Source: Verrucomicrobiales bacterium (GTDB taxonomy: Bacteria; Verrucomicrobiota; Verrucomicrobiia; Verrucomicrobiales; DEV007). From it: 64,000 nucleotides of DNA. The notes beneath the pieces are model-generated. The model was not told where the DNA came from. It was given only the letters and a program-made list of their open reading frames with translations, and made no database searches. The stretch spans positions 124,001 through 188,000 of the forward strand of contig JAEUHI010000043.1 of the NCBI GenBank assembly GCA_016795385.1, in the 5' to 3' direction. The position numbers and the translations under genes were made by a program. This document shows positions 1 through 8,240 of the stretch, piece after piece; position 1 is the first letter of the stretch, and the number at the start of each line of letters is the position of its first letter.

Positions 1-673
1 GCTTCATGTCCGCGTCGAAATGCGGGAAGAGCGGCCGCAGATCGACGCCACGACGCAGGCACGAGACCACCACGATGGCGAGCTGGATCACCCCGGCGAC
101 GACGACCGACCAACACAGCACCAGCAGCGGTTCGCCCGTCCGCGGCACGACGAGGACGAGGCCGATGACAAAGACGATGTTGAGCGCCACATACGACACG
201 GCCGGCGCGCCAAAGACCTTCCGGCTGTTGAGGATGCCGCTGAGCCCCGCGACGAGGCAGATGAAGACGAGATAGACCACGGTGATGCGCGAGGCGGTGA
301 CCGCGGCCTCGAGGCGGCCATCCTGGGCGAAACCGATGTTCGTCACCCGCACGATCGGCTCCATGAAGATGAAGGAAAGCACGAAACACGACATCAGGAT
401 GACGAACATCGTCGAGAGGGTGCGGCGCGCGAAGCGGTCGGCGCCCTCCGCGCCCTGCTCCTCGAGGCGGCGGCTGTACATCGGCACGAAGGCGGCGTTG
501 AAGGCCCCTTCGCCGAAGACGCGCCGGAAAAGATTCGGAAACTGGAAGGCGGCGACCCAGACATCGGCCATCGCCCCGCTGCCGAGGTGGTAGGCGATCA
601 GCTTGTCGCGGACGAATCCGGCGATGCGGCTCACCAGGGTAAGCGAGCCGACGGTGAACATGGATCGGAACAT
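1..673 (-). CDS. murJ: Lipid II flippase MurJ, 5' part (cut by window edge)
   Basis: The first 224 codons of a MurJ/MviN-type flippase of the MOP superfamily, which moves lipid II across the inner membrane for peptidoglycan synthesis. The reverse strand begins MFRSMFTVGSLTLVSRIAGF and continues with the family segments VRDKLIAYHLGSG, ADVWVAAFQFPNLFRRVFGEG and AFNAAFVPMYSRRL. The last is the hallmark N-terminal MurJ stretch. Later residues form hydrophobic helices (for example around ITVVYLVFICLVAGL). The gene runs off the left edge, so the C-terminal half is not visible. A second in-frame ATG lies four codons downstream. The family assignment is strong; no operon partner can be seen. Confidence 0.93.
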   Translation of the reverse strand, partial: MFRSMFTVGSLTLVSRIAGFVRDKLIAYHLGSGAMADVWVAAFQFPNLFRRVFGEGAFNAAFVPMYSRRLEEQGAEGADRFARRTLSTMFVILMSCFVLSFIFMEPIVRVTNIGFAQDGRLEAAVTASRITVVYLVFICLVAGLSGILNSRKVFGAPAVSYVALNIVFVIGLVLVVPRTGEPLLVLCWSVVVAGVIQLAIVVVSCLRRGVDLRPLFPHFDADMK

Positions 674-741
674 GGCGGTGCGGGGATAGGTGCGCGACAA
701 GCAAAGGCCGGGAGCCGGCGTCGGGATCTTCTGTCTTGGAA

Positions 742-1683
742 TCAATTCGAGGGCGCGGGCGCCTGAGGCGCCGCCGATGTCCGGGCACGACTTTGGAAGA
801 AGACGGCGGGAGGGGCGAGATCGCTGTTCCCCTCCTCGAACTTCGTCCCGAGCTCCCTGAGCGAACTCATCTCCAGCAGCACCTCAATGCCTTTGGTGAT
901 TTTGTCAGGATCGAAGACGAGGCGCGTGAGGTGCATGCCGCGGAGGGGGGTGAGGTCGGTCACTCCCGTCTCGCCGACGTGGAGCCGCTGCAGGGCCGTG
1001 CCGGAGAGCGGCGCCAGATCGGTCACCGCGGTGCGATGGAGGGTGAGACTGACGAGCGGCGATTTGGCAAGGGGCGCGATATCCTTCACCGGTGTGTCGG
1101 TGAGCCAGAGCATCTGCAGCGGCATGCCCTCCAGCGGGGAAAGGTCAACAACCTGTGTCTCGACGAGATTCATTTCGACGATGCCGAGTCCTTTCAACGG
1201 ACTCAGATCCGTCACCGCCGTACCGCTGAGGTAGAGTTTCTGGAGAGAAGTCATCCCCGCCAGCGGCGAGAGATCCTTCACCGCCGACTTTTCCAGGTAG
1301 AGCTCGACGAGGGGCATTCCCTTCAGCACCGAGATCTCCGGCACCGCACATCCCTGCAGATACAGAGCCATCAGCGACATGCCGCGGAAAGGCGCGAGAT
1401 CGGTGACGCCACAGTTGTCGAGGGCGATCGCCTGCACCTGTCCCCTCTCGTCGATCTGGAACTGCCCGTTGCCGGAGTAAGCGGGGTTCGCGGCGCGGAT
1501 CACCTCGTGCAACTTCACCTCACTCCAGAACTGCGGAGCCGCGGGGACCGGAGCGGGCTCCGCCGACGGGGCTGATGGTGCGGACGGTCCCTCCGCCTTT
1601 TCAGCGGATGGAGGTGTCGCCGGCTCCCCGCACGCGGAGAGGAGGAGTCCGAGCAAGGAGATCGGGAAAAGCAGACGGTTCAT
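742..1683 (-). CDS. Leucine-rich-repeat lipoprotein
   Basis: A 313-residue predicted lipoprotein. The chosen start gives a short signal peptide (MNRLLFPISLLGLLLSACGE) with lipobox LSAC, so it should be lipid-anchored in an envelope membrane. A low-complexity Pro/Ala/Ser/Glu linker follows. From about residue 75 there are roughly eight leucine-rich repeats of about 22-23 residues with the recurring pattern V-x-DLSPL-x-GM-x-L-x-x-L-x-L. This pattern is typical of bacterial LRR proteins that bind other proteins. No catalytic motif is visible and the ligand is unknown. Two further ATGs lie just upstream (1686 and 1716) but only lengthen the positively charged end. The gene stands alone between murJ and a PQQ-type protein on the same strand. 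Confidence 0.8.
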   Translation of the reverse strand: MNRLLFPISLLGLLLSACGEPATPPSAEKAEGPSAPSAPSAEPAPVPAAPQFWSEVKLHEVIRAANPAYSGNGQFQIDERGQVQAIALDNCGVTDLAPFRGMSLMALYLQGCAVPEISVLKGMPLVELYLEKSAVKDLSPLAGMTSLQKLYLSGTAVTDLSPLKGLGIVEMNLVETQVVDLSPLEGMPLQMLWLTDTPVKDIAPLAKSPLVSLTLHRTAVTDLAPLSGTALQRLHVGETGVTDLTPLRGMHLTRLVFDPDKITKGIEVLLEMSSLRELGTKFEEGNSDLAPPAVFFQSRARTSAAPQAPAPSN

Positions 1684-1752
1684 CATCCCCGATCTTCCGC
1701 GAAAGGCCGCGGTCAATCAAGGATGGGCTTTGGGGCAGGAACCGATCCGCCC

Positions 1753-3093
1753 TCAGCGGAGATCAAGACATTTCAGGGTATCCTGACCGCGCATGACAAG
1801 CCGTCCGTCGGAAAGCGCCATGGGCGACCAGTATTTGAAATCGGGCATCTTGATCGTGTCGCGTCCCGCCGCCACTTGCTTGGCGACGTCGGCATCGACC
1901 TCCGTCTTTTTGCCGAAGACATCGGTCATCGCGACCTCCTCGTAGCCCTTCGGCGACGGTTTCACGGCGCGGAGGTAACCGACTTCGCCATCCTGGATGA
2001 GGAGGTGGCCATCGACGAGGATCATGTTGCCCCGGCCCATGAAGGGAGAATCGCCCGTCTGCCAGATCGTCTTGCCGTCGAAGTCGAGACACATGAGGCC
2101 GCCGGTCTTGCGCGCGGCGCCGTTGTGGTTGTCGTTCTCATTGGCGAGCAGGTAGATATGATCCCCGATGACGAACGGCGGGTGGACCTGGGTGCCTTGC
2201 TTCAAGGCGAAGACCTTTTCGACCTTCCAATCGTCGCCGTTCTTCGTGACGCGGATCATCGCACTGCCGTCGCCGTAGCCGCCGGTGAGGAAGACGAGAT
2301 CCTCGGTGACCTTGGTCGGGAAGGGAATCGGGATCTTGTTGAAATAGGCGTCCGTTTTCCACAGCACTTTGCCCGAGGACGGCTCGACGCTGATGGTGGT
2401 GCCGAGATTGTTCCCGCCGTCGCGTTTCGTCGCGACAAAGACGGCCTGCTCCACCCCATGCAGCGTCAACACCGTCGGAGTCGAGTGGGAATCCCCGAAA
2501 CCTTCCGTGCGCCAGACCTCCTTGCCGGTCTTCGCATTGAGTCCGATGAGCCCGACCTCGGGGGCCATCGCCGGGACGACGATGACATCACCGACTTTCA
2601 CCACGCTCTGGGCCCAACCCCACTTCGGCGGTTCGGCACCATATTGCTCCTGGATCGAGACCACCCAATCGGCGTCATGATTCTGGCGATTGACGCGGAA
2701 GACCTGACCGAAACCTCCGATGAAATAGACCGCGTCCTCCTCGACGAGCGGCACGCCGCGACTACCGGGGAAAGGCAGCTTGCCGGGGAATTCGTAGGAG
2801 TAGCTCCATTTTTCCGAGCCATCCTCGAGCGAGAGACAGAGGAGGACGTCATTTGTATCGTCGCGACGATCGAGGAGGAAAACCTCGCCTCCGGCGATGG
2901 CGGCACCGCCGAATCCCTCGTTCAGTTTCTTTTCCCACTTCACCGGTGGCTCGTCGGCTTTCCAGCCGGAGAGCTTCAGACCGGTCTCGGTGGAACGTCC
3001 GTCACGGCTTGGACCTTGGAATTGCGGCCAGTCGGCGGCGGCGACGCTACCGGCGAGGGCGAAGAGGGAAAGAAAGGGAAGGATTCGTTTCAT
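1753..3093 (-). CDS. Secreted PQQ-like beta-propeller protein
   Basis: A 446-residue exported protein. The start at 3093 gives a clean Sec signal (MKRILPFLSLFALAGSVAAA) followed directly by DWPQFQGPSRDG, the standard opening of PQQ-binding-like beta-propeller proteins that abound in Planctomycetota and Verrucomicrobiota. Repeated blade signatures are visible, such as GLNAKTGKEVWRTEG and VEPSSGKVLWKTDA, consistent with a seven- or eight-bladed propeller. Family members are periplasmic or outer-membrane; many have no proven enzyme activity, and real PQQ binding cannot be claimed here. An ATG 63 bases upstream is in frame but would bury the signal peptide. Function beyond a propeller scaffold is unknown. 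Confidence 0.85.
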   Translation of the reverse strand: MKRILPFLSLFALAGSVAAADWPQFQGPSRDGRSTETGLKLSGWKADEPPVKWEKKLNEGFGGAAIAGGEVFLLDRRDDTNDVLLCLSLEDGSEKWSYSYEFPGKLPFPGSRGVPLVEEDAVYFIGGFGQVFRVNRQNHDADWVVSIQEQYGAEPPKWGWAQSVVKVGDVIVVPAMAPEVGLIGLNAKTGKEVWRTEGFGDSHSTPTVLTLHGVEQAVFVATKRDGGNNLGTTISVEPSSGKVLWKTDAYFNKIPIPFPTKVTEDLVFLTGGYGDGSAMIRVTKNGDDWKVEKVFALKQGTQVHPPFVIGDHIYLLANENDNHNGAARKTGGLMCLDFDGKTIWQTGDSPFMGRGNMILVDGHLLIQDGEVGYLRAVKPSPKGYEEVAMTDVFGKKTEVDADVAKQVAAGRDTIKMPDFKYWSPMALSDGRLVMRGQDTLKCLDLR

Positions 3094-3171
3094 CGGCGGG
3101 GAAGGTGCCAAACCCGCCCGCCCGAGGCAATCCCGAAATGACGGGATTTGCGCCATGTCGAAGTACTCCGA

Positions 3172-4578
3172 TCAATAACTCCGCCGCATGTGGCTCGGGA
3201 GAATGTTCAGCTCCTCGCGGTATTTCGCCACGGTGCGCCGGGCGATCTTGATGCCCTTCTTTTCCAGGTCCTCGACGAGGCGCTGGTCGCTGAGAGGTTT
3301 CTTCGGATCCTCCTCCGCGATCATTTCGGCAAGGGTCTGCTTCACGCTGGTGTTGCTGAGAGTCTCGCCATCTTCGGTCTCGTAGCCGGTCGTGAAGAAG
3401 TACTTCATCTCAAAGACGCCGTGGGGCGTGGCCATGTATTTGCCCGAGACGGCCCGGCTCACGGTCGTCTCATGGACACCCACCTTTTCGGCGATCTGGG
3501 CCATGTTCATCGGCTTGAGACGCGAAGGACCGTGATCGAGAAATCCCTCCTGGCGCGCCACGATCTCGGAGGCGATCGATTGGATGGTCTGCTGGCGCTG
3601 GTGGATGCTCTTGATGAGGAACTTGCCGGCGCGGATCTTCTCACGGATGTAGGCCTTGGCGTCACGGCCGTTGCCCGAGGCCATGAGGTCCTTGTAGGCG
3701 TTGCTGATGCGGAGGCGGGGGATCTGCTCGTTGTTCATCGAGACGATCCACTCGTCCCCCACCCGCTCGACGGTGACGTCGGGGGTGACGTAGGTATTCG
3801 TATCCTCGCCGAAACGGCTCCCGGGACGCGGGTCAAGGGTGGCGATGAATTCGGCGGCCTTGGTGATCTGCTCGGGCGTGACGCTCAGCTTTTTGGCGAT
3901 CTGCGGATATCGCTTCCGGGCGAGATCATCGAGATGATGATCGATGATGCGGTACTCGAGGCTGTGGTGTTTGCCGAGGCGCTCGAGCTGGATGAGGAGA
4001 CAATCGCGGAGATCGACGGCACCGATCCCGACGGGGTCGAAGCTCTGCACGACCGCCTTGGCCTCCTCGAGATCCTGGATCGGGATGCCCATGTCGAAAC
4101 AGAGATCCTCGAGGCTGACCTGGAGGAATCCGGTCTCCCCGATGTTGCCGATCAGCATCGTAGCGATCTCACGGATCTTCGGACTGACCTCCGCGAAGCT
4201 GAGCTGGTTCAGGAGGTGATCCTGCAGGGTGATGGGCTCGACGATCGAGTCCATCACGAACTGGTGTTTCTCGTCGGCGTCGTCGCGCTTCGGTGAGGAG
4301 AGCCGCGACTGGGCCATGTATTCGCGCCATTCCTCGTCGAGCTGGGAAAGCTCGGCGAACTCACGGTCGAAGTCATCCTCCTCGCCCGTGCCGGCCTCTT
4401 CCAAGGAGATATCGGTGGACTCCTCCTCCAGGGTCGGATTCTGCACCAACTCCTGCTGCACGAGTTGGCGCAGCTCGAGTGTTGGCGTCTGGAGAAGCAG
4501 CAGACTCTGCTGCATCTGGGGAGCAATCGTCTGCTGCTGGAGCAACGACTGGGATTGGTCGAACCGCTGTTCGGGCAT
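3172..4578 (-). CDS. rpoN: RNA polymerase sigma-54 factor
   Basis: Sigma-54 (468 residues) directs RNA polymerase to -24/-12 promoters activated by AAA+ enhancer-binding proteins. The N-terminal Gln/Leu-rich activator-interacting region is clear (QSLLQQQTIAPQMQQSLLLL, about residues 10-30), followed by an acidic stretch near residues 55-85, the core-binding region, and the C-terminal RpoN box ARRTVAKYRE. The protein ends LNILPSHMRRSY. The start at 4578 was preferred to the ATG at 4620 because the family begins just ahead of the Gln-rich helix. It is read divergently from the two polysaccharide export genes, so the 4.6-4.8 kb gap holds promoters for both. I found no convincing -24/-12 site in the window. 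Confidence 0.96.
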   Translation of the reverse strand: MPEQRFDQSQSLLQQQTIAPQMQQSLLLLQTPTLELRQLVQQELVQNPTLEEESTDISLEEAGTGEEDDFDREFAELSQLDEEWREYMAQSRLSSPKRDDADEKHQFVMDSIVEPITLQDHLLNQLSFAEVSPKIREIATMLIGNIGETGFLQVSLEDLCFDMGIPIQDLEEAKAVVQSFDPVGIGAVDLRDCLLIQLERLGKHHSLEYRIIDHHLDDLARKRYPQIAKKLSVTPEQITKAAEFIATLDPRPGSRFGEDTNTYVTPDVTVERVGDEWIVSMNNEQIPRLRISNAYKDLMASGNGRDAKAYIREKIRAGKFLIKSIHQRQQTIQSIASEIVARQEGFLDHGPSRLKPMNMAQIAEKVGVHETTVSRAVSGKYMATPHGVFEMKYFFTTGYETEDGETLSNTSVKQTLAEMIAEEDPKKPLSDQRLVEDLEKKGIKIARRTVAKYREELNILPSHMRRSY

Positions 4579-4670
4579 CGTGTGGGGCTGTTTGTGCCGG
4601 TGTTTCGGCCACGGTAACACGATCCTCCGACTGTGGTAGCAAAATTTACGCCAATTTCACCCACTTTCCT

Positions 4671-4695
4671 AAACGGGCCTCATTTAGGCCCGTTT
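4671..4695. other. Perfect 10-bp hairpin in the rpoN/export-gene divergent region
   Basis: AAACGGGCCT is followed by a 5-base loop (CATTT) and its exact complement AGGCCCGTTT. There is no T-run on either strand, so it is not a standard intrinsic terminator. It lies 93 bases upstream of the rpoN start and 115 bases upstream of the export-gene start, where it could be an operator or a leader hairpin. It is seen directly; its role is unknown. Confidence 0.6.
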
Positions 4696-4761
4696 CGTCT
4701 CCTTGGGAGTCCTGAAATTTTCGAGGAAGAGGAAATTAAAAAGTTTGATTATTATGGATTT

Positions 4762-4767
4762 TATAAT
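4762..4767 (+). promoter_or_regulatory. Possible -10 box ahead of the polysaccharide export genes
   Basis: TATAAT lies in an unusually AT-rich stretch (about 4730-4775), 42 bases before the preferred start of the first export gene. No good -35 element is visible at the usual spacing (TTGATT sits only 11 bases upstream), so this is a weak promoter call. Confidence 0.35.
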
Positions 4768-4809
4768 AAATTGATTCCGTGAATGGTTAAACTCTTCATA
4801 TCAAATCCC

Positions 4810-5925
4810 ATGAAATGCTGTGCCCGCCTCCTTTTGATCGCTCTGTTTCTGCCGTCCCCGGCGGGAACCCAGGAGCCGCGGGTCCGTGCCGTGCCGCTGG
4901 CCCAGCGCGCCTCGGACTACTGGGTCGAGCTCGAGGACGTGCCCGCGAACGTCCCTTCAGCCTCGGCCATTCCTCTTTCGAAACCGACCCCGACCGAATA
5001 CCGGATCAATCCGGTGAAAACTCCCGCCTGGCAGACCCGCTACACCCTTGGCCCGGGCGACACCCTGAATTTTTCCGTCTACGATCGTGAGGATCTTGCA
5101 AGGGAGAACGTGCAAATTGCACCGGACGGCACCATCAGCTATCTCCAGGCGATCGCCGTGCGTGCCCAGGGGCTGACCCTCGACCAACTCCGCACCCGCA
5201 TCGAGGAGGAGCTCTCGAAGTATCAGAAGAACGTGAAGGTGATCATCACGCCCTCGGCGGTGGCGAGCAAGGAATTCGTCATCATCGGCCGCGTGAAGAA
5301 GCCGGGGAGCTTCACCCTCGACCGCCCCACCTCCGTGCTGGAGGGCATCTCGCTGGCCGAAGGGATCCAGATCGGCACGGTGCGCAGCTCGGCCTTCGAA
5401 CTCGCGGATTTCGAACGTTCCTTCGTCGCCCGGAAAGGCAAGAAGCTGAACGTCGACCTCGCCCGCCTCTACTACGAGGGCGACTTCAGCCAGAACGCCT
5501 ACCTCGAACCCGATGATTACATCTACGTCGCCTCGAGCCTCGAGAACGAAATCTATGTGCTCGGCGAGGTGCGGGAGTCGGGCCGTCGCAAGATGCCGGT
5601 GAAACTCTCCCTCGCCCGCGCCATCGCCGAAGCGGGCGGCTTCACCGACGCCGCCTTCCAGACGAAGGTACTGCTGATCCGTGGCAGCATCCACCAACCG
5701 CAGACCCAGGTGGTGAATGTGAAAGACATTCTCCAAGGGCGCCGCGCCGACATCCCGCTGGAGAACCGCGACATCATCTTCGTCAGCAAACATCCCTTCG
5801 AGATCGTGGAGCGCGCCCTCGACAGCGCCATCATCACCTTCATGCAGACGGTCACGGCCGAGGCCATGAACCAAAGCTACAACCCCATCCTCGGCGGCGG
5901 CGGGGGTGATTCCGACAACGAATGA
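4810..5925 (+). CDS. Wza-like polysaccharide export protein with SLBB domains
   Basis: A 371-residue outer-membrane polysaccharide secretin of the Wza/KpsD type. After a signal peptide (MKCCARLLLIALFLPSPAGT) the Poly_export domain begins at about residue 80 (YTLGPGDTLNFSVYDRED, IAPDGTISYLQAI). At least two SLBB folds follow (VIIGRVKKPGSFTL near residue 155; IYVLGEVRESGRRKMPV near residue 250). No lipobox is evident because the cysteines precede the hydrophobic core, unlike its neighbour. It is followed after about 35 bases by a paralogue, so the two probably form one transcript. An ATG at 4783 would add nine residues; neither start has a clear ribosome site. It may serve the large polysaccharide locus at 32-63 kb, which has no such gene. 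Confidence 0.9.
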   Translation: MKCCARLLLIALFLPSPAGTQEPRVRAVPLAQRASDYWVELEDVPANVPSASAIPLSKPTPTEYRINPVKTPAWQTRYTLGPGDTLNFSVYDREDLARENVQIAPDGTISYLQAIAVRAQGLTLDQLRTRIEEELSKYQKNVKVIITPSAVASKEFVIIGRVKKPGSFTLDRPTSVLEGISLAEGIQIGTVRSSAFELADFERSFVARKGKKLNVDLARLYYEGDFSQNAYLEPDDYIYVASSLENEIYVLGEVRESGRRKMPVKLSLARAIAEAGGFTDAAFQTKVLLIRGSIHQPQTQVVNVKDILQGRRADIPLENRDIIFVSKHPFEIVERALDSAIITFMQTVTAEAMNQSYNPILGGGGGDSDNE

Positions 5926-5960
5926 CCCGTCTCTCCCCGGATCGAATCTCCTCATTTTCC

Positions 5961-7115
5961 ATGAACACTCCATCCCTGAATCTTCTCCGCCTCCTCGTGC
6001 TGGTCGGATGCGCGGGCTTTCTCAGCTCGTGCGTCCATCTGAAGCCGGCGGACCGCGAGTTCCACACCGCCGCGGAGTTCGCCTATGACGCGACCTTCGA
6101 CGCGCCGGAAGCCGGGATCACCGCGGAAGAGGCCCTGAAGCGCATCCCCAAGGATCCCACCTTCCAGCAGATCAAGATCAACCGCACCCTCGACCGATCC
6201 TACCTCCAGGCCCCGATGGGTCCCTACCGCGTCGGACCCGGCGACGAACTCGACATCGAGGTGGCCGAACTGAAGGAAACCCGCGCCCGCACCAAGGTGA
6301 TGCCCGACGGGATGCTCTACTATGATGTCGCTCGCGGCATCGACGTGCGCGGCAAGACGATCTCGGAGATCTCGACGCTGCTTTCGAAGGCGCTGGAAAA
6401 CGATTACGTGAATCCCGTCGTCTCGGTGAACGTGGCCAAGGCCGACAGCCAGCGTTTCTGGATGCTGGGCCAATTGCAGAAACCGGGCGCCTATCCGATC
6501 ACCAAACCGACCACGCTGATCGCCGCCCTTTCCGACGGCGGCGGGCTCCTCACGAACGTGGAGTCGAGCGAAGTCAGCAATCCCGAGGCGGCCGATCTCG
6601 AGCGCGCCATCCTCATCCGCAACGGAGATCTCATCCCGGTCGACTTCGAGCGCCTCGTCCGCGAAGGCGACATGTCGCAGAACGTCTATGTGAAAGGCGG
6701 CGACTACATCTTCGTCCCCTCGCTGACGACCCGCTCGTTTTACGTGCTGGGCCACGTCAACAAGCCGGGACCGGTCTACTTTGAAAAAGGCGCCACCCTC
6801 ATCTCGGCCGTGGCGGCGGCGGGCGGTCCGCAGACCGATGCAATCGTGACGAAAGCCCTCATCCTCCGTGGCGGCACCCTGCGTCCGCAGGTCGCGGTGG
6901 TGAACCTGCGCAACATCATGAAAGGCCAGGAGCCCGACCTCAAACTCGAGGGCGGCGACATCGTCTGGGTGCCCCGCAGCCCCTGGAGCAAGCTCGAGGA
7001 CTACGTCGAAGCCGTCCTCATCACCGCGGCGCAAGCCGTCGCGGTGCAGGAAGGTCTCGGTGTCCTCGGAGCCACCGGATCAGCCGGCGTCACCATCACC
7101 GCGGGCGGGAACTGA
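5961..7115 (+). CDS. Wza-like polysaccharide export lipoprotein
   Basis: A second export protein (384 residues), paralogous to the gene before it. The chosen start gives a lipoprotein signal ending GFLSSC (lipobox LSSC), typical of Wza proteins anchored in the outer membrane. The Poly_export domain begins near residue 88 (YRVGPGDELDIEVAELKET, VMPDGMLYYDVARGI). SLBB domains follow (FWMLGQLQKPGAYPITKPT, FYVLGHVNKPGPVYFEKGA). The C-terminus has a hydrophobic Ala/Gly-rich tail. The upstream in-frame ATG overlaps the previous stop by four bases (5922), so translational coupling from there cannot be excluded. Two adjacent export proteins, one with a lipobox and one without, could form a hetero-oligomeric channel, but this is inference. 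Confidence 0.9.
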   Translation: MNTPSLNLLRLLVLVGCAGFLSSCVHLKPADREFHTAAEFAYDATFDAPEAGITAEEALKRIPKDPTFQQIKINRTLDRSYLQAPMGPYRVGPGDELDIEVAELKETRARTKVMPDGMLYYDVARGIDVRGKTISEISTLLSKALENDYVNPVVSVNVAKADSQRFWMLGQLQKPGAYPITKPTTLIAALSDGGGLLTNVESSEVSNPEAADLERAILIRNGDLIPVDFERLVREGDMSQNVYVKGGDYIFVPSLTTRSFYVLGHVNKPGPVYFEKGATLISAVAAAGGPQTDAIVTKALILRGGTLRPQVAVVNLRNIMKGQEPDLKLEGGDIVWVPRSPWSKLEDYVEAVLITAAQAVAVQEGLGVLGATGSAGVTITAGGN

Positions 7116-7116
7116 G

Positions 7117-7135
7117 GGGCGGTCGGATCGCCCCC
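7117..7135. terminator. Possible two-way hairpin between convergent genes
   Basis: GGGGCG, a 7-base loop and CGCCCC lie between the end of the second export gene and the end of the AIM24 gene, where a shared terminator is expected. There is no T-run, so the call is weak. Confidence 0.35.
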
Positions 7136-7138
7136 ACC

Positions 7139-8158
7139 TCAATTCCCATCCAACAATCTCCCCAGCCCGCCGAGGACGCTGCCCTCGCCTTGGGCTTGGC
7201 CTCCGATCGAAGGAGCGGCCTGGATGATCCGGTCGGCCAGACGCGAGAAGGGCAGGCTCTGGAGCCAGACGTGGCCGTGACCACGAAGGGTCGCGAGGAA
7301 GAGGCCCTCTCCGCCGAAGAACATCGACTTCAGGTTGCCGGCGCGCTCGATGCTGTATTCGATGCCGGGAGAGAATGCGACGAGGCAGCCGGTGTCGACC
7401 CGCAGGGTCTCGCCCTTCAGCTCGCGCTCGATGATCGTGCCGCTGGCATGTACGAAGGCCTTGCCGTCACCTTTCAGTTTCTGGAGGATGAATCCCTCAC
7501 CTCCGAAGAAACCGGCGCCGAGTTTCTTGTTGAAGGCGATCGTCACCTGGGTGCCGTAGGCGGCGCAAAGAAAGGAATCCTTCTGGCAGGTCACCTCGCC
7601 GCCGATGCGGGAGAGGTCGAGCGGCACGATCTTGCCCGGGAAAGGAGCCGCAAACGCGACGCGGCGTTTCCGTCCGCTGCCGGAATTGGAGAAATGCGTC
7701 ATGAAGAGCGACTCTCCGGTGAGGGCGCGTTTGCCGACGGCGAGGAGCTTTCCCATGAGGCCTTCGTTCGGATTCGAACCGTCCCCCATCTTCGTGACGA
7801 AGGTGATGTCTTCCTCCATGTAGTTCATCGCGCCGGCTTCGGCGATGACGGTCTCTCCGGGATCGAGCTCGATCTCGACGATCTGCATGTCGTCGCCGAA
7901 GATCTCGAAGTCGATTTCATGCGATTTCATCCCCATCACCGGCGGCGGGCCACCCGCGGGCATGGCCGGAGGGGTGGCGGAAGGGGCTGCGGCGAAAAGC
8001 GCCGGCATCACCTCGCCGGCCGGCGTCCAGTTGGCCATGCCGCTGCTCCAGACGCGGGTCTGGGGGGTGATGGTGCCGTTGCTGACGAGGATGGGCAAAT
8101 CCGACTCGCTCGTCTGGAATTGCTCGTTGTTCGGGGTCGCGTAGTGCCAGGTTTTCAT
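7139..8158 (-). CDS. AIM24/TIGR00266-family protein with N-terminal GYF_2-like domain
   Basis: A 339-residue protein. Residues 1-55 ([18 protein letters not shown], then [20 protein letters not shown]) match the GYF_2 fold, usually a small protein-interaction module. A Pro/Ala-rich linker (about residues 60-78) leads to an AIM24 domain with [36 protein letters not shown] and the Gly-rich turns [18 protein letters not shown] and [19 protein letters not shown]24 proteins are beta-rich and usually of unknown function. The start at 8158 removes a poor 16-residue extension. The C-terminal tail is Gly-rich ([14 protein letters not shown]). It is encoded convergently with the export genes. The domain calls are confident, the cellular role is not. 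Confidence 0.85.
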   Translation of the reverse strand: MKTWHYATPNNEQFQTSESDLPILVSNGTITPQTRVWSSGMANWTPAGEVMPALFAAAPSATPPAMPAGGPPPVMGMKSHEIDFEIFGDDMQIVEIELDPGETVIAEAGAMNYMEEDITFVTKMGDGSNPNEGLMGKLLAVGKRALTGESLFMTHFSNSGSGRKRRVAFAAPFPGKIVPLDLSRIGGEVTCQKDSFLCAAYGTQVTIAFNKKLGAGFFGGEGFILQKLKGDGKAFVHASGTIIERELKGETLRVDTGCLVAFSPGIEYSIERAGNLKSMFFGGEGLFLATLRGHGHVWLQSLPFSRLADRIIQAAPSIGGQAQGEGSVLGGLGRLLDGN

Positions 8159-8240
8159 GGAGATCCGGCCGGATTCATATACCAGATCGCCGTCCTCGCA
8201 AAGCACGAAAACGGGGCGAACCCGACAGAGGCGTGATCGG

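Noticed and set aside
1723..3141. 472-codon plus-strand open frame
   Set aside because: Antisense of the PQQ-type gene, which has a signal peptide and clear blade motifs.
4745..4767. Full sigma-70 promoter ahead of the export genes
   Set aside because: TATAAT is good but TTGATT is only 11 bases upstream; only the -10 box is reported, at low confidence.
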